From positions 62,001-126,000 of the forward strand of contig NNSG01000006.1 of the NCBI GenBank assembly GCA_002256485.1: 64,000 bases of DNA. The letters run 5' to 3'. Below the pieces are notes generated by a model. That model was given only the letters and a program-made list of their open reading frames with translations, ran no database searches and was not told the origin of the DNA. The DNA comes from Fidelibacterota bacterium 408169 (GTDB lineage: Bacteria; Fidelibacterota; Marinisomatia; Marinisomatales; TCS55). Below, one piece after another: positions 48,098 through 58,061 of this stretch. How positions within the stretch are numbered: the stretch's first letter is position 1; every line of letters begins with the position of its first letter. The position numbers were made by a program, and so were the translations under genes.

Positions 48098-48889
48098 ATG
48101 ACAACCCATCTTGCTGACATTTTAATTTATACACTTTTGGGGTTTGCTGTTTTATATCCTTTCTTTTTCTGGTTTACTCCCCGACAAAAAATCGATTCCG
48201 GTTTTTATAATTTTAACTTGGGTCTTTCAGGGATGCTTGGAGGAATGGCCTTGGTTTTATCGTGGGCTACCGGTATGGATCAGATGCACGTTTACGGAAT
48301 AACAGGCTGGCTTGGACTACATTTATTAGTTACGTATCTGTATTGGAATAATGAAAAAATTTCCTTATTCGTCATATCGTTTGTATCTAGTTTAGGATGT
48401 TTTGTTTTTATTCTTTTTGCAAAATCTATGTTTACTGATAGTAATATTTATTCAGTGATATTTACAGGTAGCCTAAGCCAAGCTATCCTTGCCGGTGTCA
48501 TATTTTCAATGATTCTTGGGCATTGGTATTTGAATGTTGTTCAATTACCTATTATTCTACTGCGCAGAACATCAAATATGCTGGCGTTTCTTTTAGTCAC
48601 TCGATTGATATGGAATTTAATTCAATTACAGTCATTTTCAGTTGTAGATCAATATGGAAGAATGCTTTCTGTCTTTCAATATATAGCAACATTAGATGGC
48701 TTCTTCTTGGGAGTAGCTGTGTTTTTTGGACTTCTTGTCCCATTAATATTGCACATTTTTATTTGGCGAACATTGAAAATCCACGCAACTCAAAGTGCGA
48801 CAGGATTATTATACATTAGTGTTTTAGCCATTATGGTTGGTGATTTATGTTATAAATATGTTCTATTTCAAGATGGATTATTATTGTGA
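48098..48889 (+). CDS. Conserved-looking polytopic membrane protein of unknown function
   Basis: About 7-8 hydrophobic segments; motif-like GHWYLNVVQLPIILLRRTSNM, QSATGLLYISVLAIMVGDLCYKY. Confidence 0.75.
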   Translation: MTTHLADILIYTLLGFAVLYPFFFWFTPRQKIDSGFYNFNLGLSGMLGGMALVLSWATGMDQMHVYGITGWLGLHLLVTYLYWNNEKISLFVISFVSSLGCFVFILFAKSMFTDSNIYSVIFTGSLSQAILAGVIFSMILGHWYLNVVQLPIILLRRTSNMLAFLLVTRLIWNLIQLQSFSVVDQYGRMLSVFQYIATLDGFFLGVAVFFGLLVPLILHIFIWRTLKIHATQSATGLLYISVLAIMVGDLCYKYVLFQDGLLL

Positions 48890-49182
48890 GTGAGTTAGAT
48901 TTCTCAAAATGTCCAGAGTGTGAATGTAAACATTTTTATCGCCAAAAAGATTTTAACAGAGCCATTGGTTGTCTGGTGATATTAGTGGGCGCCATTCTGG
49001 TCCCATTTACATATGGCTTAAGCCTTGCTTTAGTTGCAGCAATTGATTGGTATTTATACAAAAAAATATCCGACGTAGTTGTGTGTTATAAGTGCCGGAA
49101 GGAATTCAAAAAGGTTGATATTCCTGAACACATTACACCATTTGATCATCATATTGCTGAATTGTATGAGGAACTGGATTGA
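48886..49182 (+). CDS. Small zinc-ribbon-like membrane-associated protein
   Basis: CPECECKH ... CYKCRKEF flanking a hydrophobic hairpin. Confidence 0.6.
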   Translation: MSELDFSKCPECECKHFYRQKDFNRAIGCLVILVGAILVPFTYGLSLALVAAIDWYLYKKISDVVVCYKCRKEFKKVDIPEHITPFDHHIAELYEELD

Positions 49183-49282
49183 GTACGGTGCGTTATACTC
49201 GAAACAAGTCTATACACTGTTTGTATATAGACAGTGAAAAAGGTAATTTCGCCCGCAATTTTTATAGATAATTAAATTTTTT

Positions 49283-50041
49283 ATGTCAATTGATTTATTA
49301 AAAAATAACGTAATCAATAACGGGAATGTCCCCAATCATATTGCTATTATTATGGATGGTAACGGGCGATGGGCAAAAGAGAAAGGCCTTCCCCGCTTTG
49401 CCGGCCATAGTGAAGGGATCAACTCCGTAAGAGAAATTACCAGAATTTGTGGTGAAATAGACGTGAAACATTTGACCCTTTATACATTTTCTTCAGAAAA
49501 TTGGTCAAGACCCAAAACGGAAGTATCTGCTTTGATGAAATTGTTATTAAAAACAATCAAAACGGAAGTAACTGAACTGGATAAAAATAATGTGAAATTA
49601 ATCACCATCGGCGAATTAGACGATTTGCCCCCAAGCGCACGTCAGGGAATTCTGGATGGAGTTGAAAAAACTAAAAACAATACAGGCTTGAATCTTGTTC
49701 TTGCCTTGAGCTATGGCGGCAGGCAGGAAATTCTTAAAGCAGTCAAAAATCTTTGTTCGGATCTGGAGAAGAAAAAAGTAAAATCCGCTGATATAAATAC
49801 CTCACTGTTTAAGAATTATTTGTATACAGCATCGATACCGGATCCGGAACTACTCATTCGTACTGGCGGAGAAAACAGAATCAGTAATTTTCTCCTTTGG
49901 CAAATAGCGTATACAGAGTTATATGTGACGGATCTTTATTGGCCATCCTTCCGTGAAAATGAATTGCTGTTGGCAATTCAAAACTATCAGGAACGGGAAA
50001 GGCGTTTTGGAAAAGTGAGCGAACAACTAGAATCATGTTAA
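49283..50041 (+). CDS. uppS: Isoprenyl transferase (undecaprenyl diphosphate synthase)
   Basis: NHIAIIMDGNGRWAKEKGLPRFAGHSEG, LTLYTFSSENWSRPK, PDPELLIRTGGENRISNFLLWQIAYTELY. Confidence 0.97.
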   Translation: MSIDLLKNNVINNGNVPNHIAIIMDGNGRWAKEKGLPRFAGHSEGINSVREITRICGEIDVKHLTLYTFSSENWSRPKTEVSALMKLLLKTIKTEVTELDKNNVKLITIGELDDLPPSARQGILDGVEKTKNNTGLNLVLALSYGGRQEILKAVKNLCSDLEKKKVKSADINTSLFKNYLYTASIPDPELLIRTGGENRISNFLLWQIAYTELYVTDLYWPSFRENELLLAIQNYQERERRFGKVSEQLESC

Positions 50042-52440
50042 ATAAATTTTTATATTTCATACTTATACTATTATTAGCATCAAATTGTCTTTTTGCTCAG
50101 CAGGAAGATATCAAGCTAAAGGAAATTAATATTGAAGGGAATAATTTAACGTCAGAATCGATGATCCGATATACAGCCGGATTGCAAGAAGGGGAAAATA
50201 TTGCCCCAGGTGATTTCTCCAGAGCCGTAAAAAGACTATGGCAACTTGGTTTGTTTAATGATATTCAAATCAGAATGGATGAAGAATCAGAGGAGGGGTT
50301 GTCCCTTACTATTGTTGTAAAGGAAAATTATATTATAGGGGAAATCCTTTATAATGGGAATAAGAAAATAAAAGATAAAAAATTTGATGAAGATTTAGCC
50401 CTGCGCAGCGGAATGCGGATTCAGCCAAACCTCATTAATGAAACCATTAAAAAAATGAAAGATCTTTATGCTGAAGACGGTTATTTGCTTGTCGATATCG
50501 AAGGTGTTTTGGCTGAGCCCGAAGATATGTCCGAAACGGACGATGCCAGGAAAAAACAAATCCGCCATTTAGTTTTTAACATTAATGAAAATAAAAAAGT
50601 AAAGTTGCGTCATATCAAATTTGAAGGTAATGAACAATTCTCATCCTTCCGTTTACGCCGTGAGCTTAAAGAAACAAAAATGCAGCGATGGTATTTATTT
50701 TGGCGTTCCCATTTTGATGAAAAGAAATTTGATGAGGATAAACTTAACCTAATCAATTTTTATCATAACGAAGGCTATCGGGATGCTGCAATTCTTTCAG
50801 ATTCTATCTATTATGATGAAAACAAAAAAGCAATGACCATACTCATTAGTATAAATGAAGGGCCACAATACCGTTACAGACATTTTACATGGGAAGGGCA
50901 ATCGCTTTATACAGAAGAAGAGTTAAGCCGCGCTTTGGATCTGGAAATTGGCGAAAAGTATAACGAAGAAGATTTTAATATTGCCGTGTATGAACGCATG
51001 CATGGTCTGTATATGGACCGTGGATATATTTACAGTAATATCATTCCAAAGTTTACACCGGTTGGTAAAGATTCACTGGATATTCATTTTGAAATTACAG
51101 AAAATCATAAAGTTTTTATTCGCAATATTTATGTACAAGGTAATGATAAAACACGGGAAAATGTAATTCGCAGGGAACTCCATGTGTTCCCAGGAGATGT
51201 GTTTAATCGTCAACTTTTGCAGCGGAGTGCTCGTGAATTATTTATCTTGAATTATTTTAGCAATGTCGTTCCCGATGTTGTGCCGGTCGATGAAGACGAA
51301 ATTGATTTAGAAATAACGGTTGAAGAAAAATCATCTGACCGCGCCAATGCCAATGTAGGTTATAGCGGCGTATATGGGCTTATGGGCGGTGGTGGTGTAG
51401 AATTCAATAATTTTCGTGGATTAGGTCAGCAGCTTACTATGAGTTACAATGTTGGTTCACAACAAACTGTTAATTATTACTCGCAAAATCAAGGTGCGAA
51501 ATATGAATCGTTCAGCGTACGTTTTATGGATCCTATGATTTTTGATACGCCAAACAGGGTTGGTTTCTCATTTTTTAATTCTTTTCGAGGTAGATCATCC
51601 AGTTTTGGAATACCCTTGGATATTCAAGTTGTTGGCGGATCAGTTCAATGGGGAAGGCGTTTTAAATGGCCAGATGATTATTTCCGTGGCTATTGGGTAC
51701 TGAATACGACATCTAAATCATATGAGGGCGCTCAAAGCGATATTGATACATATGCGGGAGGACTCGATAAAACATTGGGCCTCGGCATAACACAAGTTTT
51801 AAGCCGTGATAGTCGAGACCGGCAAGAGTTTACCAGCAGGGGATCACGATTTACCTGGGAGTCAACCATCTCTGGTGGCCCCTTCGGAGGCAATGAAGAT
51901 TTTCTTAAACACGTATTGAATTTGGAATGGTATACACCTACATTCTGGAAAATTGTACTGATGAGTTCATTGAAAATGGGTGTAATTGATGCATTACCAT
52001 CGAAGGAAGAACGATCCATAATTCCGTTTGATGAAAAATTTATAATGGGAGGGAATGGTATTCCCTATGGTAATATGCTTCGGGGATATACTGAAAATTC
52101 CATAGGACCAAAATCTTCTTCCGGGAATACAGTTCCGGGAAATGCCATGATGAGATTTGTTTCGGAATTAAGGGTTCCGTTTTCAGAAAATCCCGTAATT
52201 TATGGGCTCATGTTTGCAGAAGCTGGAAATGTTTGGAATACAGAATCCATGACTGAACCGTTCAGCATTCCAAGGTCTGGACCTTTGAGTCTTAAAAGAT
52301 CAGCCGGATTTGGAATCAGATTCTTTATGCCTATGATAGGAATGCTCGGATTTGACATGGGTTATGGTTTTGATGATAATAATGGTGATGGCAATCCAGA
52401 CGGCTGGAACTACACTATCATTTTTGGCCAATCTTTTTAA
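50035..52440 (+). CDS. bamA: Outer-membrane assembly factor BamA (Omp85)
   Basis: Signal peptide, POTRA-like repeats, C-terminal barrel; size, architecture and position before skp-lpxD. Confidence 0.95.
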   Translation: MLNKFLYFILILLLASNCLFAQQEDIKLKEINIEGNNLTSESMIRYTAGLQEGENIAPGDFSRAVKRLWQLGLFNDIQIRMDEESEEGLSLTIVVKENYIIGEILYNGNKKIKDKKFDEDLALRSGMRIQPNLINETIKKMKDLYAEDGYLLVDIEGVLAEPEDMSETDDARKKQIRHLVFNINENKKVKLRHIKFEGNEQFSSFRLRRELKETKMQRWYLFWRSHFDEKKFDEDKLNLINFYHNEGYRDAAILSDSIYYDENKKAMTILISINEGPQYRYRHFTWEGQSLYTEEELSRALDLEIGEKYNEEDFNIAVYERMHGLYMDRGYIYSNIIPKFTPVGKDSLDIHFEITENHKVFIRNIYVQGNDKTRENVIRRELHVFPGDVFNRQLLQRSARELFILNYFSNVVPDVVPVDEDEIDLEITVEEKSSDRANANVGYSGVYGLMGGGGVEFNNFRGLGQQLTMSYNVGSQQTVNYYSQNQGAKYESFSVRFMDPMIFDTPNRVGFSFFNSFRGRSSSFGIPLDIQVVGGSVQWGRRFKWPDDYFRGYWVLNTTSKSYEGAQSDIDTYAGGLDKTLGLGITQVLSRDSRDRQEFTSRGSRFTWESTISGGPFGGNEDFLKHVLNLEWYTPTFWKIVLMSSLKMGVIDALPSKEERSIIPFDEKFIMGGNGIPYGNMLRGYTENSIGPKSSSGNTVPGNAMMRFVSELRVPFSENPVIYGLMFAEAGNVWNTESMTEPFSIPRSGPLSLKRSAGFGIRFFMPMIGMLGFDMGYGFDDNNGDGNPDGWNYTIIFGQSF

Positions 52441-52462
52441 TCAATTCAACCAAGGAGGACTT

Positions 52463-52996
52463 GTGCCTAAACAAATAATAACACTAATCATTGCTTCAGT
52501 AGTGTTGACTTCAACATTACTCGGTGAAATAAAAATCGGTTTTGTTCAATCGGATCGTATTCGTGCAGAATATGAAGAATTTCGTGATGCAGAATCACAA
52601 TTGCAGATGGAATTCCGGAAAGTGCAAATGGAATATCAAATGCAATTAATGGAATTGGATAGCCTCAAAAACGCATATGAAACACAGCGGCTGATGAGTT
52701 CACCTGAATGGCGTCGTGAAAAAGAACAAGAAATCGCAACCAAGGAACGCAATCTGCAAGTTTTTCAAGCAGAAAAAGTGGGTCCGGAAGGACTGCTTTA
52801 TCAAAAACAGGCCCAGATGGAATTTGAAATTCTATCCAAAGTAAAACGTGCTGTGGATAAAGTTGCTGCCGAAAAAGAATACGACTACATTATTGATGGT
52901 TCAGTTTCACTACTTTTTGGCAATCCTGCATTTGATGTAACTGACGATATTCTTTATGAACTTCGGAAGTATAACATATCCGAAGATGATAAATAA
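52463..52996 (+). CDS. OmpH/Skp family periplasmic chaperone
   Basis: IKIGFVQSDRIRAEYEEFRDAESQLQMEFRKVQMEYQMQ...; GTG at 52463 with AAGGAGGA upstream. Confidence 0.88.
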   Translation: MPKQIITLIIASVVLTSTLLGEIKIGFVQSDRIRAEYEEFRDAESQLQMEFRKVQMEYQMQLMELDSLKNAYETQRLMSSPEWRREKEQEIATKERNLQVFQAEKVGPEGLLYQKQAQMEFEILSKVKRAVDKVAAEKEYDYIIDGSVSLLFGNPAFDVTDDILYELRKYNISEDDK

Positions 52997-53004
52997 CTAA
53001 ACCT

Positions 53005-54015
53005 TTGGCATCATTGCAGGAATTGGCCTCCCTATCCGGCGGTCAAGTGATTGGTAATCCCAAACTTGAAATTTCAGGTGTCTCTGAAATCCAGAATGGT
53101 GTATCTGGAACAATCACGTTTATAGGTAATCCAAAGTATAAAAAATACGCAAAGGATACACATGCCTCGGCAATTATTACTGCAAATGAAGCAGACCTAG
53201 CTAAAACGAATGGATTATTAGTTAAAAATCCCCAATTGGCTTTTGCAAAAATCCTGAATCATTTTTATTCACCCCCTGAAACAAACAAAGGGATTCATCA
53301 AACAGCTATCATTTCCGATTCAGCAACAATCGGTAAGGATGTTAGCATTGGTCCTTTTTCACTAATTGAAGAAAGGGCTTCAATCGGAGATCATTCTATT
53401 ATTGGTGCGAATACTATTATTGGTAACGATGCCTCAATTGGTAAAAATAGCCATTTGCATAATAATATCACTATTTATCATAACTGTACAATCGGTGATA
53501 AAAATACCATTTTCAGTGGAACCGTTATTGGTAGTGATGGTTTTGGATATGTTGAAGAGGATGGAAACCATAGAAAAATTCCTCAAGCCGGAACGGTTGT
53601 TACCGGCGATAATGTTGATATCGGCGCCAATTGTACTATTGATCGAGGAACCATTGGGGATACAGTAATCGGTGCCGGAAGTAAGTTTGATAATTTGGTG
53701 CATATCGCTCACAATGTGAAAACCGGTAAAGGGTGCCTCTTCACTGCAGGCGTTTCGATTGCAGGGAGCGTTGAATTAGGAGATTTTTGTATATTTGCAG
53801 GGAACTCTGGTTGTATTCCGCATGTGAAGATAGGAAATGGCGCTGTTTTTGCAATAAAGAGTGTTGCAACGAAATCTCTTCCGGGTGGGAAAACATACGC
53901 TGGTGTACCCGCTAGAGAAATAAAAGAACAGCATAAAAAAGAAGCTGTGATGTCAGAAATAGCATTAATAAAGAAAAGATTACAACAATTAGAAAATGCT
54001 GAAAACCCATCATAG
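53005..54015 (+). CDS. lpxD: UDP-3-O-acylglucosamine N-acyltransferase (TTG start)
   Basis: Hexapeptide repeats; FGYVEEDGNHRKIPQAGTVVTGDNVDIGANCTIDRG. Confidence 0.96.
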   Translation: MASLQELASLSGGQVIGNPKLEISGVSEIQNGVSGTITFIGNPKYKKYAKDTHASAIITANEADLAKTNGLLVKNPQLAFAKILNHFYSPPETNKGIHQTAIISDSATIGKDVSIGPFSLIEERASIGDHSIIGANTIIGNDASIGKNSHLHNNITIYHNCTIGDKNTIFSGTVIGSDGFGYVEEDGNHRKIPQAGTVVTGDNVDIGANCTIDRGTIGDTVIGAGSKFDNLVHIAHNVKTGKGCLFTAGVSIAGSVELGDFCIFAGNSGCIPHVKIGNGAVFAIKSVATKSLPGGKTYAGVPAREIKEQHKKEAVMSEIALIKKRLQQLENAENPS

Positions 54016-54949
54016 ACTACAACGAACCATAAAAGAAGCATCTTCATGTACAGGCGTTGGTTTACATACAGGTGTAGAAAGTAAGATAACATTTAAACCA
54101 GCACCAGAAAACTACGGTATACGATTTAAACGAACGGATATTAAGGGCAGTCCAGCAATTAAAGCTGATATCGATCACGTAGTTGATATTTCTCGTGGAA
54201 CAACTATTGAGCAAAATGGCGTTCGTATTCATACAGTAGAACATGCATTAGCAGCAGTTTCCGGATTACGAATAGATAATATTCTGATCGAGTTAACCAG
54301 CAAAGAAACACCTGTGATGGATGGAAGTGCCAAAGATTTTGTTGATGCATTACAATCGTCTGGCCAGATTACTCAAGATAAAAATCGCAGAGTCTTGCCA
54401 ATCAGGAATGCAGTAACCTATTCCGACACAGTAAAAGAAATTGATATACATGTTATTCCATCAAATCGTTTTCGTGTAACATTCATGGTAGATTATCCAT
54501 TGCCGCAATTGGGAACACAATATGAAGCGATTTATAATATGGAAGAAGATTTTGCAAAAGAAGTCGCCCCAGCAAGAACATTTTGTTTTATGAGTGAAGT
54601 GGAAATGTTAAAGGAACAAGGATTGATCAAAGGCGGTACATTAGAAAATGCTGTGGTGATTATTGATAAGGAAATAGTCCCTGATGAAATTGATCATTTG
54701 CGAGCACTGTTCAACATCGAAGAAACAATTATTTCTGGCGCAAATGGAATCTTGAATGGTAAAATTTTACGTTATAAAAATGAGCCTGTCCGTCATAAAA
54801 CACTTGATTTGATTGGCGATTTAGCACTGTTGGGCGTCCCAATTAAAGGACATGTTACCGCTGCCAGAAGTGGGCATGCCAGCAACGTAGAATTCGTTAA
54901 AATGATTCGCCAAGAATACGCTAATTATTTTAAAGAAAACAAAATTTAA
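53996..54949 (+). CDS. lpxC: UDP-3-O-acyl-N-acetylglucosamine deacetylase
   Basis: CTGVGLHTG, HTVEHALAAVSGLRIDN, MDGSAKDFVDAL, ARTFCF, RHKTLDLIGDLALLG. Confidence 0.96.
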   Translation: MLKTHHRLQRTIKEASSCTGVGLHTGVESKITFKPAPENYGIRFKRTDIKGSPAIKADIDHVVDISRGTTIEQNGVRIHTVEHALAAVSGLRIDNILIELTSKETPVMDGSAKDFVDALQSSGQITQDKNRRVLPIRNAVTYSDTVKEIDIHVIPSNRFRVTFMVDYPLPQLGTQYEAIYNMEEDFAKEVAPARTFCFMSEVEMLKEQGLIKGGTLENAVVIIDKEIVPDEIDHLRALFNIEETIISGANGILNGKILRYKNEPVRHKTLDLIGDLALLGVPIKGHVTAARSGHASNVEFVKMIRQEYANYFKENKI

Positions 54950-54969
54950 ATTTTAAACAGAGAGCTAAA

Positions 54970-55410
54970 ATGTTGTATATAGAAGAAATTATGAAACTCC
55001 TGCCACACCGTTATCCATTTATTTTGATAGATAGAATAATTGAAATTGAACCTGCAAAGAGTTGCACGGCAATAAAAAATGTGACCATTAACGAACCCTA
55101 TTTCCATGGACATTTTCCAGATCAACCTGTAATGCCTGGAGTACTAATTCTAGAATCTATGGCCCAAGCCGGTGCGTTTCTTACGCTGAATTCAGTTGAA
55201 AATCCCATGTGTAAAAACATGTTCTTTTCAGCCGTTGAAAAAGCCAAGTTTCGTAAACCAATTATTCCGGGTGATCAGGTTAGGATAGAAATGGAATTGT
55301 TAAAAATTCGGATGAATGCAGTTAAACTTCGTGGTATTGCCTATGTGGATGATAAAATCGTTACCGAAGCCATAATTATGGCAAATATAGTTGATCGCGC
55401 TGGAGCGTAA
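54970..55410 (+). CDS. fabZ: 3-hydroxyacyl-ACP dehydratase FabZ
   Basis: LLPHRYPFILIDRIIE, EPYFHGHFPDQPVMPGVLILESMAQAGA. Confidence 0.97.
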   Translation: MLYIEEIMKLLPHRYPFILIDRIIEIEPAKSCTAIKNVTINEPYFHGHFPDQPVMPGVLILESMAQAGAFLTLNSVENPMCKNMFFSAVEKAKFRKPIIPGDQVRIEMELLKIRMNAVKLRGIAYVDDKIVTEAIIMANIVDRAGA

Positions 55411-56186
55411 TTATTTCAACACTTATCCATCCTGCTGCTCTTGTATCGAAGGGAGCAAAACTAGGAAACAATGTTTCGGTGGGCCCTTTTTCCGTAGTTG
55501 AAAGCAATGTAACAATCGGCGATGATTCCAGCATTGGAAATAATACAACGGTTAAAGCAGGGACGACGATTGGCAAAAATACCCACATTTTTCATAATTG
55601 TTCCATAGGAGAAATACCTCAAGATCTAAAATTTGGCGGCGAAGAAACCACAACCTCGATTGGCGACTATGTTACTATTCGAGAATCAGTCACCATTAAT
55701 CGAGGAACATCTGCCAGAGGATGTACAGAAATAGGCAATAATGTTTTATTAATGGCCTGTACTCATGTGGCTCATGATTGTGTTCTTGGTCATAATGTGA
55801 TTATGGCCAACTTAACCACCTTGGGAGGACATGTAGAGCTGGGGAATTGGGTCTCTTTGGGAGGTGGTGTCCTTGTGCATCAATTTTCTAAAGTCGGGGA
55901 CCATGTTTTTATTGGTGGAGGCTTTCGTATAGTACAAGATGTCCCGCCTTTCATTCTTGGTGCAGGAGAGCCACTACAATATAGTGGGATAAACCAGATT
56001 GGTTTACGCCGTCGGGGATTTAATGGAAATGCCAGAAAATTAATTAAGGAAACGTATAAATTGTATTTCAGATCAGGCTTAAACCGAAAAGAAGCCCTTG
56101 AAAAAATCAAAACAGATCTAGAACAAACAGATGAAATAACTTCAATCATAAATTTTATAGAATCCAGTGATCGTGGCATAATTTGA
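55410..56186 (+). CDS. lpxA: Acyl-ACP--UDP-N-acetylglucosamine O-acyltransferase; inferred ATT start
   Basis: Frame from 55410: (I)ISTLIHPAALVSKGAKLGNNVSVGPFSVVESNV...; no ATG/GTG/TTG between the in-frame TGA at 55392 and GTG 55479. Confidence 0.88.
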   Translation: MISTLIHPAALVSKGAKLGNNVSVGPFSVVESNVTIGDDSSIGNNTTVKAGTTIGKNTHIFHNCSIGEIPQDLKFGGEETTTSIGDYVTIRESVTINRGTSARGCTEIGNNVLLMACTHVAHDCVLGHNVIMANLTTLGGHVELGNWVSLGGGVLVHQFSKVGDHVFIGGGFRIVQDVPPFILGAGEPLQYSGINQIGLRRRGFNGNARKLIKETYKLYFRSGLNRKEALEKIKTDLEQTDEITSIINFIESSDRGII

Positions 56187-56902
56187 AATGGTACAAACAG
56201 AGTATGATTTTTCGTTTATTAATATATTGTCTAATTTTTACTTCTTTTTTAACAAGTCAGTGGATATCGTTTGATTTGTCAAAGGCAGATGCTGCAACAT
56301 TTGATAAACAAGTTGAACCAGCTATAGTGTCATCTGTATTAACCGGCGGTCGTTCGACCCTGTTAAATTTGACTCCAAACCAGCGGCTAGGGATTGCGGT
56401 TTCCATACCAATTGGGTGGGATATTGCAAAGACTTCTTATCAATTAAATCCCTTTATACATCCATTCATGGTTGAAGGACAGTTTTTAATCACAAAAAAT
56501 CTAGTGTTAAAAGGGAAAATGAATATGTTTTCTAATGGTGAAGAATCTGTTCAAGTTGCTGGATACGGTTGTAATTATTTTGCAAATTCATGGTCCTCAA
56601 GTGTTTCAATAGGGTGGCTGGAAGGGCCAAAACATTTACGTATACGATTCGTTGATACAGCTATTACTATGAAGAAGTCATTACTTAACATGCCCGTATT
56701 TTTTGGTGCTGGTTTTAATAAATATAGAGGAAATATTCTTGGATTAAATAGTGATGATTTCCCCGGGTCAATAGAAAACACAATTTCGTATTTAATTGCA
56801 GGTACTGAACTTCAATTCGCTGGTATAGATATTGAATTACAAACCCAAATTCATTTTGAATTCGTTCAATTTAACGTTACGATTTTCCGTTTATTTTTCT
56901 AA
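56183..56902 (+). CDS. Hypothetical exported beta-rich protein (possible outer-membrane barrel)
   Basis: Signal-like N-terminus, alternating strands, C-terminal FRLFF. Confidence 0.55.
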   Translation: MKWYKQSMIFRLLIYCLIFTSFLTSQWISFDLSKADAATFDKQVEPAIVSSVLTGGRSTLLNLTPNQRLGIAVSIPIGWDIAKTSYQLNPFIHPFMVEGQFLITKNLVLKGKMNMFSNGEESVQVAGYGCNYFANSWSSSVSIGWLEGPKHLRIRFVDTAITMKKSLLNMPVFFGAGFNKYRGNILGLNSDDFPGSIENTISYLIAGTELQFAGIDIELQTQIHFEFVQFNVTIFRLFF

Positions 56903-58047
56903 TGACAATAAAATTATCCATACTTGGTTCAACAGGATCTATTGGGGAAAACACATTACGTGTAGCAGATAATCTTGGTCAGAAATTTGATATTACCTAT
57001 TTAACTGCGAATAGAAATTCAGATAAATTGATTGCACAAGCGAAAAAATATACACCTAAAGCTGTTGCAATAATTGATGAAGAAGCAGGTAAAAAAGTAT
57101 CATCTGCACTACAGGATAACATTGAAGTATTAATCGGTAGAGAAGGATTATTAGAATTGGCCAGCCGAGATGATGTTGATATTGTAATGAACGGTTTGGT
57201 GGGTAGTGCCGGGATGGAGCCAACATTAAGATCGATTGAAGCAGGCGTAAATGTTGCCTTAAGTAACAAAGAAAGTCTGGTGATGGCCGGTTCAATTATA
57301 GAAACAGCCAAAAAGAAATCCGGGGCGGAACTATTTCCTGTTGATAGTGAACATTCAGCGATTTGGCAATGTTTGGCAGGTGAAGAAATTGGGGATGTGA
57401 GGAAAATAATTCTAACAGGCAGTGGAGGCCCTTTCAGAACAAGAGATATTAGTTCATTTATAGATATAAAACCGGAAGAAGCTTTAAATCACCCCAACTG
57501 GGATATGGGCAAAAAAATTACTATTGATTCTGCCACCATGATGAACAAGGGCTTGGAAGTTATAGAAACAAAGTGGCTCTTCGGTTTGAAAACTGATAAA
57601 ATTGATATTGTTATTCATCCCCAATCAATCATTCATTCAATGGTTGAATTTGTTGACAAATCAGTCAAGGCACAATTAGGCGTACCGGATATGAAAGTCC
57701 CTATACAATATGCCCTGACGTATCCCCGTCGCTGCTCCGCAAATTGGGAGAAGTTGGATCTGATAAAATCCAGGCAACTTACTTTTGAAGAACCGGATCT
57801 GGAAAAATTCCCCTGTATTAAATTGGCATATGAAGCTCTTTCTGCCGGAGGTTCAACACCTGCTGTATTAAATGTTGCTAACGAACAAGCAGTGTATCGC
57901 TTTTTAGATAGTGAAATAAAATTTACTGAAATACCGGCAATAATAGAAAAAGCCTGTGCTAATCATCATTACATTTCTGAACCAACTTTAGAAGACTTAC
58001 TCGCATTGGAACTCTGGACAACCAATTTTGTTAATTCATATAATTAA
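56902..58047 (+). CDS. dxr: 1-deoxy-D-xylulose-5-phosphate reductoisomerase
   Basis: ILGSTGSIGENTLRVADN, ALSNKESLVMAG, PVDSEHSAIWQCL, LTGSGGPFR, HPNWDMGKKITIDSATMMNKGLEVIE. Confidence 0.97.
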   Translation: MTIKLSILGSTGSIGENTLRVADNLGQKFDITYLTANRNSDKLIAQAKKYTPKAVAIIDEEAGKKVSSALQDNIEVLIGREGLLELASRDDVDIVMNGLVGSAGMEPTLRSIEAGVNVALSNKESLVMAGSIIETAKKKSGAELFPVDSEHSAIWQCLAGEEIGDVRKIILTGSGGPFRTRDISSFIDIKPEEALNHPNWDMGKKITIDSATMMNKGLEVIETKWLFGLKTDKIDIVIHPQSIIHSMVEFVDKSVKAQLGVPDMKVPIQYALTYPRRCSANWEKLDLIKSRQLTFEEPDLEKFPCIKLAYEALSAGGSTPAVLNVANEQAVYRFLDSEIKFTEIPAIIEKACANHHYISEPTLEDLLALELWTTNFVNSYN

Positions 58048-58061
58048 AAGGTAAAAATTTA

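Noticed and set aside
52352-52462. Upstream extension of the Skp-like ORF overlapping bamA
   Set aside because: GTG at 52463 has an AAGGAGGA site and gives a clean signal peptide; the extension is bamA coding sequence in another frame.
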